A stretch of 17,464 nt of DNA from Treponema sp. UBA4377 (GCA_002391235.1 DGRX01000013.1:192786-210249), one strand, 5' to 3'. Counted from the first letter of the stretch, positions 1-7,630 are shown. Made by a program: numbers and translations. Notes: a model not told the origin generated them from the letters alone.

Positions 1-1
1 C

Positions 2-310
2 GGCGGCCAAGGCTTGGGCGTGGAATTTACTGCGGTCAACCTATGCGGCCGCCCTGTAAAAAGCGTCTCGTTTAGGGCAAGCGTCGCGGAAAAGGAAGAA
101 GGCGGCGACGGAGGAGATGCGTTGGGCTTGGCGTTTTACGAATCCTCTTGGACTTTGGAGGACGGCCTTGACGCTGGCGAGGAGCGGACGGTTTTCATTC
201 CGCTGGACGGCGTTGACAGCGAGTTGGAGGCCGACGGCTTGGAGATTGAAAGCGTTCTTGTGGAAAGCGCGGTTTTTGAGGACGGCGGCTGGTGGAGGCG
301 GAAAAACTAG
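2..310 (+). CDS. 3' end of an unrecognised protein gene (5' truncated by window edge)
   Basis: The reading frame is open from the first base of the window to TAG at 308-310 and leaves about 102 residues of an unknown protein. The TTG at 14 is only an internal codon and should not be taken as the start. The visible part is acidic and alternates strand-like segments (AVNLCGRPVKSVSF, RTVFIPLD, IESVLVESAVFEDGGWW). This suggests the last strands of a beta-sandwich, perhaps an exported or accessory domain ending in the FEDGGWW stretch. I do not recognise a family. It converges on sufU with a 4-base overlap: the shared CTAG holds both stop codons. Coding is likely because the frame keeps the GC-rich codon use of its neighbours, but no function can be given. 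Confidence 0.6.
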   Translation, partial: GGQGLGVEFTAVNLCGRPVKSVSFRASVAEKEEGGDGGDALGLAFYESSWTLEDGLDAGEERTVFIPLDGVDSELEADGLEIESVLVESAVFEDGGWWRRKN

Positions 311-735
311 GCCTTGGGGTCAAGCGCCTCTTTCATCGTCCGCCAGCCGAGTTCCGCGCACTTTACGCGGGCGGGCATCTTGGCGATGTCCTGCAAGGCG
401 GCGGCCTCGTCCAAGGATTCAAGCTCCTCGTCGGTGACCGTTCCTGTTATCATGCGCATAAAGACGTCGCAAAGGCGCTTGGCCTCGTCCTCGCTTTTTC
501 CAAGGATAAGGTCTATCATCATGTCGCAGGAGGCTTGGCTTATCGCGCAGCCGCTTCCGGTGTATGAGGCGTCGGCGATTTTTCCGTCTTGGACTTTTAG
601 GTTGAGCGTGATTTTGTCGCCGCAGCTGGGGTTCACGCCGTCAAGGACGCAAGTCGCGCCGGACAGCGGTTTTTTGTGCAGCGGATTCAAGTTGTGTTCG
701 TTTAGTATTTCGCGGTATAGTTCCTTTGTGTCCAT
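307..735 (-). CDS. sufU: SufU, SUF-system sulfur acceptor / Fe-S assembly protein
   Basis: SufU is a zinc-binding, IscU-like protein that takes persulfide sulfur from SufS and passes it to the SufBCD scaffold in the cytosol. The 142-residue product has the full ligand set of the family: Cys38 and Asp40 in NPSCGD, Cys63 in GSGCAIS and Cys126 in ARVKCAELGW. The segment between Cys63 and Cys126 carries the roughly 20-residue insertion that separates SufU from IscU. The start ATG at 733-735 is preceded by AGGAGG four to five bases upstream, a strong ribosome-binding site. It is the last gene of the SUF operon, 27 bp after sufS. SufU in place of SufE matches the Gram-positive-type system, also known outside Firmicutes. 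Assignment is secure. Confidence 0.95.
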   Translation of the reverse strand: MDTKELYREILNEHNLNPLHKKPLSGATCVLDGVNPSCGDKITLNLKVQDGKIADASYTGSGCAISQASCDMMIDLILGKSEDEAKRLCDVFMRMITGTVTDEELESLDEAAALQDIAKMPARVKCAELGWRTMKEALDPKA

Positions 736-762
736 GTTGCCTCCTAGTGGTTGCCGCCGCTT

Positions 763-1983
763 TTAGTCCTTAAAGCCTGCCCATTCTCGGACGCGGGCGA
801 GCGCGGCGCAAAAGCGGTCCACTTCTTGGGCGCTGTTGTAAAAGTAAAGGCTGGCTCGCGCGGTGGCCGGAAGGTCAAGGTATTGGCCAAGCGGCTGCGC
901 GCAGTGGTGGCCCGCGCGGATGGCGATTTTTTCGGTGTCCAAAATGCTGGAGATGTCGTGCGGATGGACGCCGTCAATCGTAAAGGTGACGATGCCGCAT
1001 CTTTTGGCGCCGTCTTTGCTTCCGACAATGTTCACGTGTGGAATCGCGCCCATCTTTTGAACCAAAAGCGCGGCCAGCTCGTTGTCGTGGGCCGCTATCT
1101 TTTCCATGCCGATTTCCATAAGGTATTCGGCGGCGGCGGCCATTCCGACCGCGCCTCCGACGTTGACCGTGCCCGCCTCAAATTTTTCTGGAACTGGCGC
1201 CCATGTGGCTCCTTCGCGCGTGACGTATTCTATCATCTCGCCGCCGCGCAAAAAGGGCGGCATTTTTTCCAAGAGCTCGCGCTTTGCGTAAAGGCCGCCG
1301 ATTCCTGTCGGCCCGCAAAACTTGTGGCCGCTAAAGGCGTAAAAGTCAACGTCCAAGTCTTGGACATTGACCGGAATGTGGGGCAGCGCCTGCGCTCCGT
1401 CGGCCACGATGACAGCCCCTTTTTGGTGGGCGAGGGCCGCGATTTTTTTTATCGGGTTTGTCGTTCCCAAAACGTTCGACACGTGGGTCATTGCGACGAT
1501 TTTTGTTTTTTCGGTGATCTTATTGTATTCCTCTTGGGGAATCTCGCCTGTCGCTTTGTCGCATTCAAGCCATACAAGCTTGGCTCCCGTTTTTTGCGCG
1601 GCCATTTGCCAGGGCAAAATGTTTGAGTGGTGCTCCATCACGCTGACGGCGATTTCGTCTCCGGCTTTGAGCGCGGAAAGCGCGTAGGAGTAGGCGACAA
1701 GGTTGAGGGATTCGCTTGCGTTGCGCGTAAAGACGATTTCTTCCGCCTGGGCCGCTCCGACAAAGCGCGCGATTGTCGCGCGCGATTTTTGGTAGGCCTC
1801 GGTCGCGCGGACGCTAAGGTTGTAAAGGCCGCGCAAGGGGTTTGCGTTGTCGGCCTCGTAAAATTTTTGGACGGCTTCCAAAACGGCGCGGGGCTTTTGC
1901 GCCGTGGCCGCGTTGTCAAAGTAAATTAGGCCGTCGTTTTTTTTGTCTGAAAAAATCGGAAAGTCCTTTTTGTAGTCGCGCAT
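763..1983 (-). CDS. sufS: SufS, group II cysteine desulfurase
   Basis: This PLP enzyme converts L-cysteine to L-alanine and leaves a persulfide on the active-site cysteine for SufU. The 406 residues match the usual family length. Visible landmarks are YFDNAATAQKP near residue 21, the PLP-contacting MEHHSN (His118, His119), VADGAQ (Asp195), the Schiff-base lysine Lys221 in FSGHKFCGPTGIGGLY, and the catalytic Cys361 in the group II motif RAGHHCAQPLG. ARASLYFYN follows near residue 375, as expected. The start overlaps the sufD stop by one base (TAATG), and GGAGG lies 8 bases upstream, so translation is probably coupled. With sufU directly downstream it forms the sulfur-mobilising half of the operon. 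Confidence 0.97.
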   Translation of the reverse strand: MRDYKKDFPIFSDKKNDGLIYFDNAATAQKPRAVLEAVQKFYEADNANPLRGLYNLSVRATEAYQKSRATIARFVGAAQAEEIVFTRNASESLNLVAYSYALSALKAGDEIAVSVMEHHSNILPWQMAAQKTGAKLVWLECDKATGEIPQEEYNKITEKTKIVAMTHVSNVLGTTNPIKKIAALAHQKGAVIVADGAQALPHIPVNVQDLDVDFYAFSGHKFCGPTGIGGLYAKRELLEKMPPFLRGGEMIEYVTREGATWAPVPEKFEAGTVNVGGAVGMAAAAEYLMEIGMEKIAAHDNELAALLVQKMGAIPHVNIVGSKDGAKRCGIVTFTIDGVHPHDISSILDTEKIAIRAGHHCAQPLGQYLDLPATARASLYFYNSAQEVDRFCAALARVREWAGFKD

Positions 1984-3113
1984 TATTTTTGGCCTCCGTC
2001 CGCGCTTGTTTCCAAGCCTGCGTCAAAAAAGTCCAGGGCTTTTTGAGCCTCCGCGTCGTCGCCTATCAACGCGGCCACTCTAGCGATTTTTGAGCGGGCC
2101 ATCATTTTTTGCGCCTCCTCAAGCGGAAGTCCGCGCGTTTTCATGTAGAACAAAAGGTCCTCGTCCAAGCGGCCTATCGTCGCTCCGTGCTCGCCCTGCA
2201 CGTCCTCTTCGTCGCACAAAATAAGCGGAATCGACTTGTTGACCACGTCTTGGGAAAGTAGTAGGACGTCTTCCGTTTCATTTCCAATCGAACCTGTACA
2301 ACCCCTTTTAAAGTCGATCGTTCCGCGGTAAGTTTTTTTGGCTTCGTCCTTTAGGGTGCCGTAAACGTTCATAAGGCTTTTTGTCTCGCGGCCAGTTTGC
2401 TCGGCGATAAAGTTCATGTCTAGCTCGCGCTGGCCGTCCAGGCAGTAGGCCGCGTTGTGGACAAAGCATGAGCGCGCGCTTGCAAGGGCGGATTTTATTC
2501 CTTGGTAAATCTTGTCCGCGCCCAATTCAAGCTGCGCGATTTCTATCGAAGAATTCTCTCCGGCTTCGCATCCGATGTCGTTAAGGTGGACAAAGCCGCT
2601 TCCCAAAAGCTGGACCGTCGCGACCTTAAGGCGCGAGTTGCTGCCCGCTTGTATTTTTGTCTGGAAGGCGTTGAGGCCCTTCGCGCTTTTTTCGCTTGTC
2701 CATTCGATTATGACTGTGGCCTGGACGTTGTCGCCGGCCTTTACAAAAAGGCGCTTGAATGAGGCCGCGCCGTCTTTTAGGTTCGCGCGGACAAAGAGCG
2801 GAGAAGCGGAATTAAAGCCGTCCTTCAATTCAAGGAGCGCGGCCGCTTCTTGGGCTTTCGATGAGTTTTGGTCAAGGAGCGCGTCAAAGTCTTTTCCAAG
2901 AGCGCCTTCGATTTGCGCCGGGCTTTTTGGCGCGGCCGCTTCTTGGGCTTTCAAATCTTTTCCGCTTGTGAACGCCGCTCCTTCCGGCAGCGCGCTTGTC
3001 TCTAGCGCCGTCGGTTTGATTGCGTATTCCGCCTCCTCCAAAAAAGAGGCCTTGTTCATTCTAAGCCAGTTCCATGTAAGGGCGGGCAGGGGATTTAAAG
3101 TCATCTCTTTCAT
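1983..3113 (-). CDS. sufD: SufD, SufBC2D scaffold subunit
   Basis: SufD pairs with SufB to form the beta-helix core of the SufBC2D scaffold on which Fe-S clusters are built. The 376-residue product begins with the family's NPLPALTWNWLRMN stretch. It ends with the SufBD signature EDVQGEHGATIGRLDEDLLFYMKTRGLPLEEAQ; His309 corresponds to the conserved histidine at the SufB-SufD interface. The N-terminal region is odd: KAQEAAA occurs at residues 55-61 and again at 86-92, exactly 31 codons apart, encoded by a perfect 23-bp repeat, so this linker seems partly duplicated. The start overlaps the sufB stop (ATGA) and has AGGGGA upstream. SufD is usually the most divergent SUF subunit, but operon position and C-terminus make the call firm. 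Confidence 0.93.
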   Translation of the reverse strand: MKEMTLNPLPALTWNWLRMNKASFLEEAEYAIKPTALETSALPEGAAFTSGKDLKAQEAAAPKSPAQIEGALGKDFDALLDQNSSKAQEAAALLELKDGFNSASPLFVRANLKDGAASFKRLFVKAGDNVQATVIIEWTSEKSAKGLNAFQTKIQAGSNSRLKVATVQLLGSGFVHLNDIGCEAGENSSIEIAQLELGADKIYQGIKSALASARSCFVHNAAYCLDGQRELDMNFIAEQTGRETKSLMNVYGTLKDEAKKTYRGTIDFKRGCTGSIGNETEDVLLLSQDVVNKSIPLILCDEEDVQGEHGATIGRLDEDLLFYMKTRGLPLEEAQKMMARSKIARVAALIGDDAEAQKALDFFDAGLETSADGGQK

Positions 3114-4525
3114 AGCGTCCCCTTCATTTCTAGGCGGATCAAATTGTTCATCTCAACCGCGTATTCAAGCGGAAGCTCCTTTGACACAGGGCTTGCGAAG
3201 CCCGAGACTATCATGGCCCTGGCTTCTTCCTCTGGAACTCCGCGGCTCATCAAGTAAAAAATCGCGTCGCTTGAAATGCGGCCAATCTTTGCTTCGTGAC
3301 CCACGTCGGCCTTGTCGGTCAAAACCGTCATCGCGGGAATCGTGTCGCTGCGGCTCTTTGAGTCAAGCATGAGGCTTTGGCAGGAGACGCTTGCCTTGCT
3401 GCCTTCCGCCATCTTTCCGATGTAGACCGCGCTCCGGTATGTTGAGATTCCGCCGCTTTTAGAAATGCTCTTTGTGTTTATTACGCTTGAAGTGTTGGGC
3501 GCCAGGTGGAGCATCTTGGCTCCCGTGTCAAGGTTCTGCCCTTCGCCCGCGAATGTCACGCCTGTGAATTCGGCGCGGGCCTTGTTTCCCACAAGGTCGC
3601 TTTCCGGGTACAAGTATGAGATGTGGCTTCCAAATGAGCCTGAAACCCATTCGATCGTCGCGCCTTCCTCGACGCGGGCGCGCTTGGTGTTCAGGTTGTA
3701 CATATTCTTGGACCAGTTTTCTATAGTCGAGTAGCGCAAGTGCGCGCCCTTCTTTACAAAAAGCTCGACGCAGCCTGCGTGCAAGTTGGCCACGTTGTAT
3801 TTTGGCGCCGAGCATCCTTCGATAAAGTGCAAGTCCGCGCCCTCGTCAACGATTATAAGCGTGTGCTCAAACTGGCCCGCGCCCTTTGCGTTCAACCTAA
3901 AGTAAGACTGCAAGGGGAATGAAAGCTTCGTTCCCTTGGGAACGTAGACAAAGCTTCCGCCCGACCAAGCCGCCCCGTGAAGCGCCGCGAACTTGTGGTC
4001 GTTTGGCTTTACGAGCGTCATAAAGTATTCTTGGACCATCGGGCCCCATTCGGCGCTCTTCAGCGCTTCCTCAAAGCCAAGGTATACCACACCCTGCTTG
4101 GCAACTTCCGACTGAACGTTGTGGTAGACAAGCTCGCTGTCGTATTGCGCTCCGACTCCGGCAAGAGAGGCGCGCTCGGCTTCGGGGATTCCAAGCTTTT
4201 CAAAAGTGTTCTTTATGTCGTCGGGAACGTCCTCCCACTTTCCGCTCATTTTTGTCTTGGGGCGAACGTATGACGAAATGTTCGCGATGTCCAAGCCCGC
4301 GATGTCGGGGCCCCATTCGGGCTCCTTCATCTGGTTGTAAATCTTAAGGGACTTCAATCGGAACTCGCGCATCCACTGGGGGTCGTCCTTTTCTTCCGAG
4401 ATTTTCTTTATGATGTCTTCCGACAGGCCCGACTCCATTCTGTAAAAGTCCTTGTCGCTTTCTTCGTAGCGAAAGTCGTAGAGGGAGCGGTTTATGTCGT
4501 TTACTTGGGTTTTTTCTTCAGCCAT
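3110..4525 (-). CDS. sufB: SufB, SufBC2D scaffold subunit
   Basis: SufB is the sulfur-accepting scaffold subunit of SufBC2D. The 471 residues are the normal family length. Diagnostic stretches are WMREFRLKSLKIYNQM near residue 51, HGAAWSGGSFVYVPKGTKLSFPLQSYFRLN at 183-212, HFIEGCSAPKYNVANLH with Cys238, and SCQSLMLDSKSRSDTIP with Cys382, followed by VGHEAKIGRISSDAIFYLMSRG. By comparison with the family, Cys238 and Cys382 line up with the cysteines proposed to receive sulfur and bind the nascent cluster. The ATG lies three bases after the sufC TGA with no recognisable Shine-Dalgarno sequence, so it probably depends on translational coupling. It overlaps sufD by ATGA. Confidence 0.97.
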   Translation of the reverse strand: MAEEKTQVNDINRSLYDFRYEESDKDFYRMESGLSEDIIKKISEEKDDPQWMREFRLKSLKIYNQMKEPEWGPDIAGLDIANISSYVRPKTKMSGKWEDVPDDIKNTFEKLGIPEAERASLAGVGAQYDSELVYHNVQSEVAKQGVVYLGFEEALKSAEWGPMVQEYFMTLVKPNDHKFAALHGAAWSGGSFVYVPKGTKLSFPLQSYFRLNAKGAGQFEHTLIIVDEGADLHFIEGCSAPKYNVANLHAGCVELFVKKGAHLRYSTIENWSKNMYNLNTKRARVEEGATIEWVSGSFGSHISYLYPESDLVGNKARAEFTGVTFAGEGQNLDTGAKMLHLAPNTSSVINTKSISKSGGISTYRSAVYIGKMAEGSKASVSCQSLMLDSKSRSDTIPAMTVLTDKADVGHEAKIGRISSDAIFYLMSRGVPEEEARAMIVSGFASPVSKELPLEYAVEMNNLIRLEMKGTL

Positions 4526-4528
4526 AAA

Positions 4529-5275
4529 TCATTCTGCCAAATATTTGTCAAAGCCGTTTTGGTTTATGTCCGCGACGAGCTCGGCGCCGCCGGTCTTTAG
4601 GATTTTTCCCTTGGCCAAAATGTGCGCCTTGTCCACGGTCAAGCTTTCCAAAATTTTTGTGGAGTGGGTGATGATTAAAAGCGAGCCGTTTTGCGTCTTT
4701 TGGAATTCCTCGATTCCCTTGCTTACGGTGCGAACGGCGTCCACGTCAAGGCCTGAGTCGGTCTCGTCCAAAATCGCGAGCTTTGGCTTTAGCATCAAAA
4801 GCTGCAATATTTCGCTCTTTTTTCGCTCGCCGCCCGAAAAGCCCACGTTGAGGTCCCGGCCCGCGTAGGACTCGTTCATGTTCAAAAGCGCCATCGCGGC
4901 CTTGAGCTCTTTTTGAAAGGCGAAAAGCTTCACCCGCTCGCCGGTCTTTTGCTGGAGCGCGCTTCTGATGAATGTTTCCAGACTGATTCCGGGAACCTCT
5001 AGCGGCGCCTGGAATGACATGAAAAGGCCGGCCTTGGCGCGCTTGTCGGCGCTCCAGTCGGTCACGTCCTGGCCGTCAAAGAGAATCTTTCCGCCCTGCA
5101 AGGCGTAGACAGGGTTTCCCATAATGACGTTGCCCAGCGTGGACTTTCCGGCGCCGTTGGGCCCCATCAAAACGTGGGTCTCTCCCTCGCCGATTTGCAA
5201 GTCCAGTCCGTCGAGCACGGTTTTTTCGCCTATGCCGACCCTTATATTTTGTATTTCGAGTAAATTTTTGGCCAT
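4529..5275 (-). CDS. sufC: SufC, SUF-system ABC ATPase
   Basis: SufC is the cytosolic ABC-type ATPase whose ATP-driven dimerisation reshapes the SufB-SufD core during cluster assembly. Starting at ATG 5273-5275 gives 248 residues, typical of the family. Walker A GPNGAGKST is at 38-46, the Q-loop region at SFQAPLEVPG near 88, the signature FSGGERKK at 146-153, Walker B LAILDETDSGLD at 167-178 and the switch histidine at 204 in IITHS. The frame stays open for 16 more codons upstream, but those residues fall outside family homology and contain the likely promoter. No ribosome-binding site precedes the chosen ATG. A -10-like TATATT ends 9 bases before it, which suggests a near-leaderless message. 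It is the first gene of the operon sufC-B-D-S-U. Confidence 0.96.
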   Translation of the reverse strand: MAKNLLEIQNIRVGIGEKTVLDGLDLQIGEGETHVLMGPNGAGKSTLGNVIMGNPVYALQGGKILFDGQDVTDWSADKRAKAGLFMSFQAPLEVPGISLETFIRSALQQKTGERVKLFAFQKELKAAMALLNMNESYAGRDLNVGFSGGERKKSEILQLLMLKPKLAILDETDSGLDVDAVRTVSKGIEEFQKTQNGSLLIITHSTKILESLTVDKAHILAKGKILKTGGAELVADINQNGFDKYLAE

Positions 5276-5284
5276 AATAGCATT

Positions 5285-5313
5285 AATATAGTGAAAATCG
5301 CGCATAATTGCAA
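5285..5313 (-). promoter_or_regulatory. Candidate sufC operon promoter, near-leaderless
   Basis: On the minus strand TTGCAA (5308-5313) is followed after exactly 17 bases by TATATT (5285-5290). Only nine bases then separate the -10 from the sufC ATG, so the transcript would start within a few bases of the start codon. The absence of a Shine-Dalgarno sequence agrees with this. An alternative minus-strand TATAAT lies at 5385-5390, but its -35 position (ATCGTG) is poor. Confidence 0.45.
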
Positions 5314-5316
5314 GAC

Positions 5317-5372
5317 AATTCATAATTCATAATTCTTAATTCTTAATTCTTAATTCTTAATTCTTAATTATG
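5317..5372. repeat. Heptanucleotide tandem repeat, about 8 units
   Basis: Eight consecutive 7-base units occupy the sufC-malQ intergenic region: two AATTCAT, five AATTCTT and one AATTATG. The five central units are identical. The array lies just upstream of the candidate sufC -35 box and about 100 bases upstream of the malQ promoter. Arrays of this type can change unit number by slippage; whether this one alters expression is not known. Confidence 0.9.
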
Positions 5373-5408
5373 AGAATGAATATTATTATATAATTTGCGG
5401 AATTTTGC

Positions 5409-5439
5409 ACGATTTTTTGCGGAATATGGCGAAAATCGT
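5409..5439. promoter_or_regulatory. Inverted repeat between divergent promoters, possible operator
   Basis: ACGATTTT (5409-5416) and AAAATCGT (5432-5439) form a perfect 8-base inverted repeat around a 15-base centre. It sits between the sufC and malQ promoters and could be a binding site for a dimeric regulator. The surrounding DNA is AT-rich, so chance is a real alternative. Confidence 0.25.
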
Positions 5440-5470
5440 TAAAAAAATGGCAAAATCCGCCGTTTTTTTC

Positions 5471-5499
5471 TTTACAAAAAAACGCCTCCGCGCTATAAT
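5471..5499 (+). promoter_or_regulatory. malQ promoter, predicted leaderless transcript
   Basis: TTTACA (5471-5476), a 17-base spacer and a perfect TATAAT (5494-5499) make a strong sigma-70-type promoter. The malQ ATG starts only eight bases after the -10 box, so transcription should begin at or within two bases of the start codon. No ribosome-binding site is present in this gap. Confidence 0.75.
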
Positions 5500-5507
5500 C
5501 CTCTACC

Positions 5508-7085
5508 ATGAAAACAAACAGAAGAAGCGGCATTTTGGTCCATCCCACAAGCTTTTCAGGCTCGGCGGGAATCGGAACGTTGGGAACCCCCTCTTATAAA
5601 TTCGTTGACTGGCTGGCGGCGGCGGGCCAGACCTTGTGGCAAATCCTTCCTTTGGGGCCCACCGGCTACGGAGACTCGCCTTACGCCTCCTTTTCGACTT
5701 TTGCCGGAAACCCGCTTTTGGTTGACCTTGACGACTTGGCAAAGCGCGGCTGGGCCGACGCCGCCTCGATCGTTCCGCCGGAATGGATAAAGGATTCAGG
5801 CCGCGTTGACTACGGTTCCGTCGTTTACTGGAAAAAGCCCGTCCTGGCCGCGGCGGCCGACTTTTTTCAAAAAAATTGTTCCGCCGCCGACCGAGTGAAA
5901 TACGAGGCCTTTAAAAACGACAATTCGGCCTGGCTTGACAACTACGCAAACTTCATGTCGATAAAGGCGGTCTACGACAAAAAGGCCGCCGACGAAAAGA
6001 CAAGCGGCATTTGGTTCAAGTACTGGCCGGCCGACTTGCGTTCCTGCGAGCCGTCCGCCGTTTCCAAGTGGAACGCGGAGCATGTCCAAGAAGTCGAATC
6101 TATAAAGACAATCCAGTTCTTTTTTGCCGAGCAGTGGGGCGCGCTAAAAAAATACGCCAACGAAAAGGGAATAAAAATCATCGGCGACATTCCGATTTTT
6201 GTCGCGCCCGACTCGGCCGACGTTTGGGGAAGCCAAAGCCTTTTTCAGCTTGAGGCGGACGGAACGCCCAAGGCCGTAGCCGGAGTTCCGCCGGACTACT
6301 TTAGCGCGACCGGCCAGCTGTGGGGAAACCCGCTCTACGACTGGGACGCGATGGCCAAGACAAACTACTATTGGTGGGTGGCCAGAATCCGCCGCTGCCT
6401 TGAATTGGTTGACGTTATCCGCATCGACCACTTTAGGGGCTTTGAGGCCTATTGGTCGGTTCCCTTTGGGGAGGAAACCGCCGTCAACGGAAAATGGATT
6501 CCCGGCCCCGGCCGCGCCCTCTTTGACGCGATAAAAAAGGAACTGGGCGACATTCCGATCATCGCCGAAGACCTTGGCCTTATAACCGAGGGCGTGCGCG
6601 CGCTTCGCGACGGCTGCGGCTTTCCGGGCATGAAAGTGCTTCAATTCGCCTTTGACCCGGGCGAGGCCGGAAAGGACGGAATGGTCAACGCCTTCCTTCC
6701 GCACATGTATCCGCAAAATTGCGTCGTCTACACCGGAACGCACGACAACCAGACGATGCAGGGCTGGCTGGACACGGCAAGCGAGGACGCGGTCAAGATT
6801 ACCGCCGAATACGCCTACGGCCGCGAGATGCCGATCGACGAGGCCAAGCGCCTTGCCTCCAGCGGAGAGCTTAGGAAGGCCCTTGTCCGCTGCGCCATCG
6901 CCAGCGCCGCCGAAACCGCCGTCATTCCGATGCAGGACATCCTTGGAGTGGGCGACGAGGGCCGCATGAACGCGCCTTCCACCGTCGGAAGCAACTGGAC
7001 TTGGAGATTTGACCTTTCGGAGCTTACCGAATCGCGCGCCAAAGAGCTTGTATTTTTGAGCAAAATCTACGGTAGAAACCTGTAA
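5508..7085 (+). CDS. malQ: 4-alpha-glucanotransferase (amylomaltase, GH77)
   Basis: MalQ transfers alpha-1,4-glucan segments between maltodextrins and releases glucose, acting in the cytosol in maltodextrin or glycogen metabolism. The 525-residue product is the normal size for a bacterial GH77 enzyme. It begins with SGILVHPTSFSG and contains QILPLGPTGYGDSPYASFSTFAGNP (45-69), IIGDIPIFVAPDSADVW (224-240) and the three catalytic carboxylates: nucleophile Asp307 in VIRIDHFRGFEAYW, acid/base Glu354 in IIAEDLGLIT and stabilising Asp413 in YTGTHDNQT. It is a single-gene unit divergent from the SUF operon, and no other glycogen gene is nearby. Its ATG is eight bases from a consensus -10, implying leaderless translation. 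A large palindromic element follows the stop and could act in termination. Confidence 0.97.
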   Translation: MKTNRRSGILVHPTSFSGSAGIGTLGTPSYKFVDWLAAAGQTLWQILPLGPTGYGDSPYASFSTFAGNPLLVDLDDLAKRGWADAASIVPPEWIKDSGRVDYGSVVYWKKPVLAAAADFFQKNCSAADRVKYEAFKNDNSAWLDNYANFMSIKAVYDKKAADEKTSGIWFKYWPADLRSCEPSAVSKWNAEHVQEVESIKTIQFFFAEQWGALKKYANEKGIKIIGDIPIFVAPDSADVWGSQSLFQLEADGTPKAVAGVPPDYFSATGQLWGNPLYDWDAMAKTNYYWWVARIRRCLELVDVIRIDHFRGFEAYWSVPFGEETAVNGKWIPGPGRALFDAIKKELGDIPIIAEDLGLITEGVRALRDGCGFPGMKVLQFAFDPGEAGKDGMVNAFLPHMYPQNCVVYTGTHDNQTMQGWLDTASEDAVKITAEYAYGREMPIDEAKRLASSGELRKALVRCAIASAAETAVIPMQDILGVGDEGRMNAPSTVGSNWTWRFDLSELTESRAKELVFLSKIYGRNL

Positions 7086-7086
7086 A

Positions 7087-7298
7087 CCAAAAACGCGGGC
7101 CCAAATGGGGCGGGTTAATAATGTCTCCCAGCGTCTGCGCGTCCCGCGAAACCGCTCGATATCGTCGCTACACGCAATATGCGCCATGTAACTTTCTACG
7201 TTTGCCGCTAGCGCGGCAGGCGCATATTGAGTGTTTTCACGAGACGCTCATCCGCTTCGCGACTTAGTTTCCCGCCCCCTCTATGCCCGCTTTTTATT
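7087..7298 (+). repeat. Structured palindromic element, copy A1
   Basis: This is one of four related elements in the window. Its nested complementary arms are GCGGGC 7095-7100 with 7285-7290 (flanked by A5 and T5 runs), GGGGCGGG 7107-7114 with 7271-7278, AGCGTCT 7130-7136 with 7242-7248, CAATATGCGCC 7175-7185 with 7219-7229 (perfect 11 bp), and the hairpin TGCCGC-TAGC-GCGGCA at 7203-7218. A 25-base core at 7147-7171 starts CGAAACCGCT and ends CGCTAC; it recurs in copies B1 and B2. TGTAACTTTCTAC at 7187-7199 is also shared. No protein-coding frame is credible. It could be a structured RNA, a MITE-like transposon derivative or a terminator-like element; the sequence alone does not decide. Confidence 0.8.
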
Positions 7299-7334
7299 AA
7301 CAGTTATTCAAGGGTAGTAAATTTCAATCGATAA

Positions 7335-7582
7335 GACACGGGTGAAAGGGGCGGGCTGGCGGTAACGCATATGGAAGAAGACAAAACGCGCGAAGGAGCA
7401 AAGAGTCTGGCAAAAACTCTCTGTTTGCGCCGCCGCGCAAGCGGCGACTGGGATTGCCAGCGCTCGTGAGAGCGCAGTTGAATAAAATTCCCATAGCAAA
7501 ACGGAGGGCTTGCCCGACGTAGCGTTTTGTTTTTTTTGCGATTCGTTTGCGACTGGGAGCCGCAACGCCATTCACCCGTGTT
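7335..7582 (-). repeat. Structured palindromic element, rearranged copy A2
   Basis: This copy lies in reverse orientation to A1. Arms are ACACGGGTGAA 7336-7346 with 7571-7581 (perfect 11 bp), ACAAAACGC 7381-7389 with 7522-7530, the hairpin CGCCGC-GCAA-GCGGCG at 7431-7446, and a second hairpin GCGCTC-GTGA-GAGCGC at 7460-7475. On the minus strand the stretch at 7412-7446 matches the P3 and P2 3' half of B1 (11856-11889) with only about two differences. The 25-base core and the 5' partner of the P2 stem are missing and are replaced by unrelated palindromic sequence. Shared flank motifs CTCCCAG (7553-7559, minus) and CCTTCGCGC (7388-7396, minus) confirm membership. It looks like a recombined or diverged family member. 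Confidence 0.7.
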
Positions 7583-7600
7583 TTTTCCATTGGATTCCGC

Positions 7601-7630
7601 TTGCCCTTTAATATGAAAGAATGTTATAAT
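7601..7630 (+). promoter_or_regulatory. rpe operon promoter, predicted leaderless transcript
   Basis: TTGCCC (7601-7606), an 18-base spacer and TATAAT (7625-7630) precede the rpe ATG by eight bases. The gap TAGCGGTA offers no usable Shine-Dalgarno sequence, so the transcript probably starts at the ATG. The geometry matches that of malQ and the Panacea gene. Confidence 0.65.

Noticed and set aside
751..1626. Long open frame on the plus strand opposite sufS
   Set aside because: The minus strand carries unmistakable SufS motifs; the plus frame is a mirror artefact without a ribosome-binding site or domain.
4529..5323. Longer SufC start at 5323
   Set aside because: The extra 16 residues are outside SufC homology, have no ribosome-binding site, and cover the likely -35 and -10 boxes; the start at 5275 gives the usual 248 residues.
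6144..7187. Long open frame on the minus strand opposite malQ (about 347 codons)
   Set aside because: It lies antisense to a gene with clear GH77 catalytic motifs, has no recognisable domain, and is explained by GC-rich codon structure.
7308..7590. Two overlapping minus-strand open frames of 87-88 codons
   Set aside because: They fall inside palindromic element A2 and have low-complexity, non-homologous translations. The open frames reflect the repeat, not a protein.
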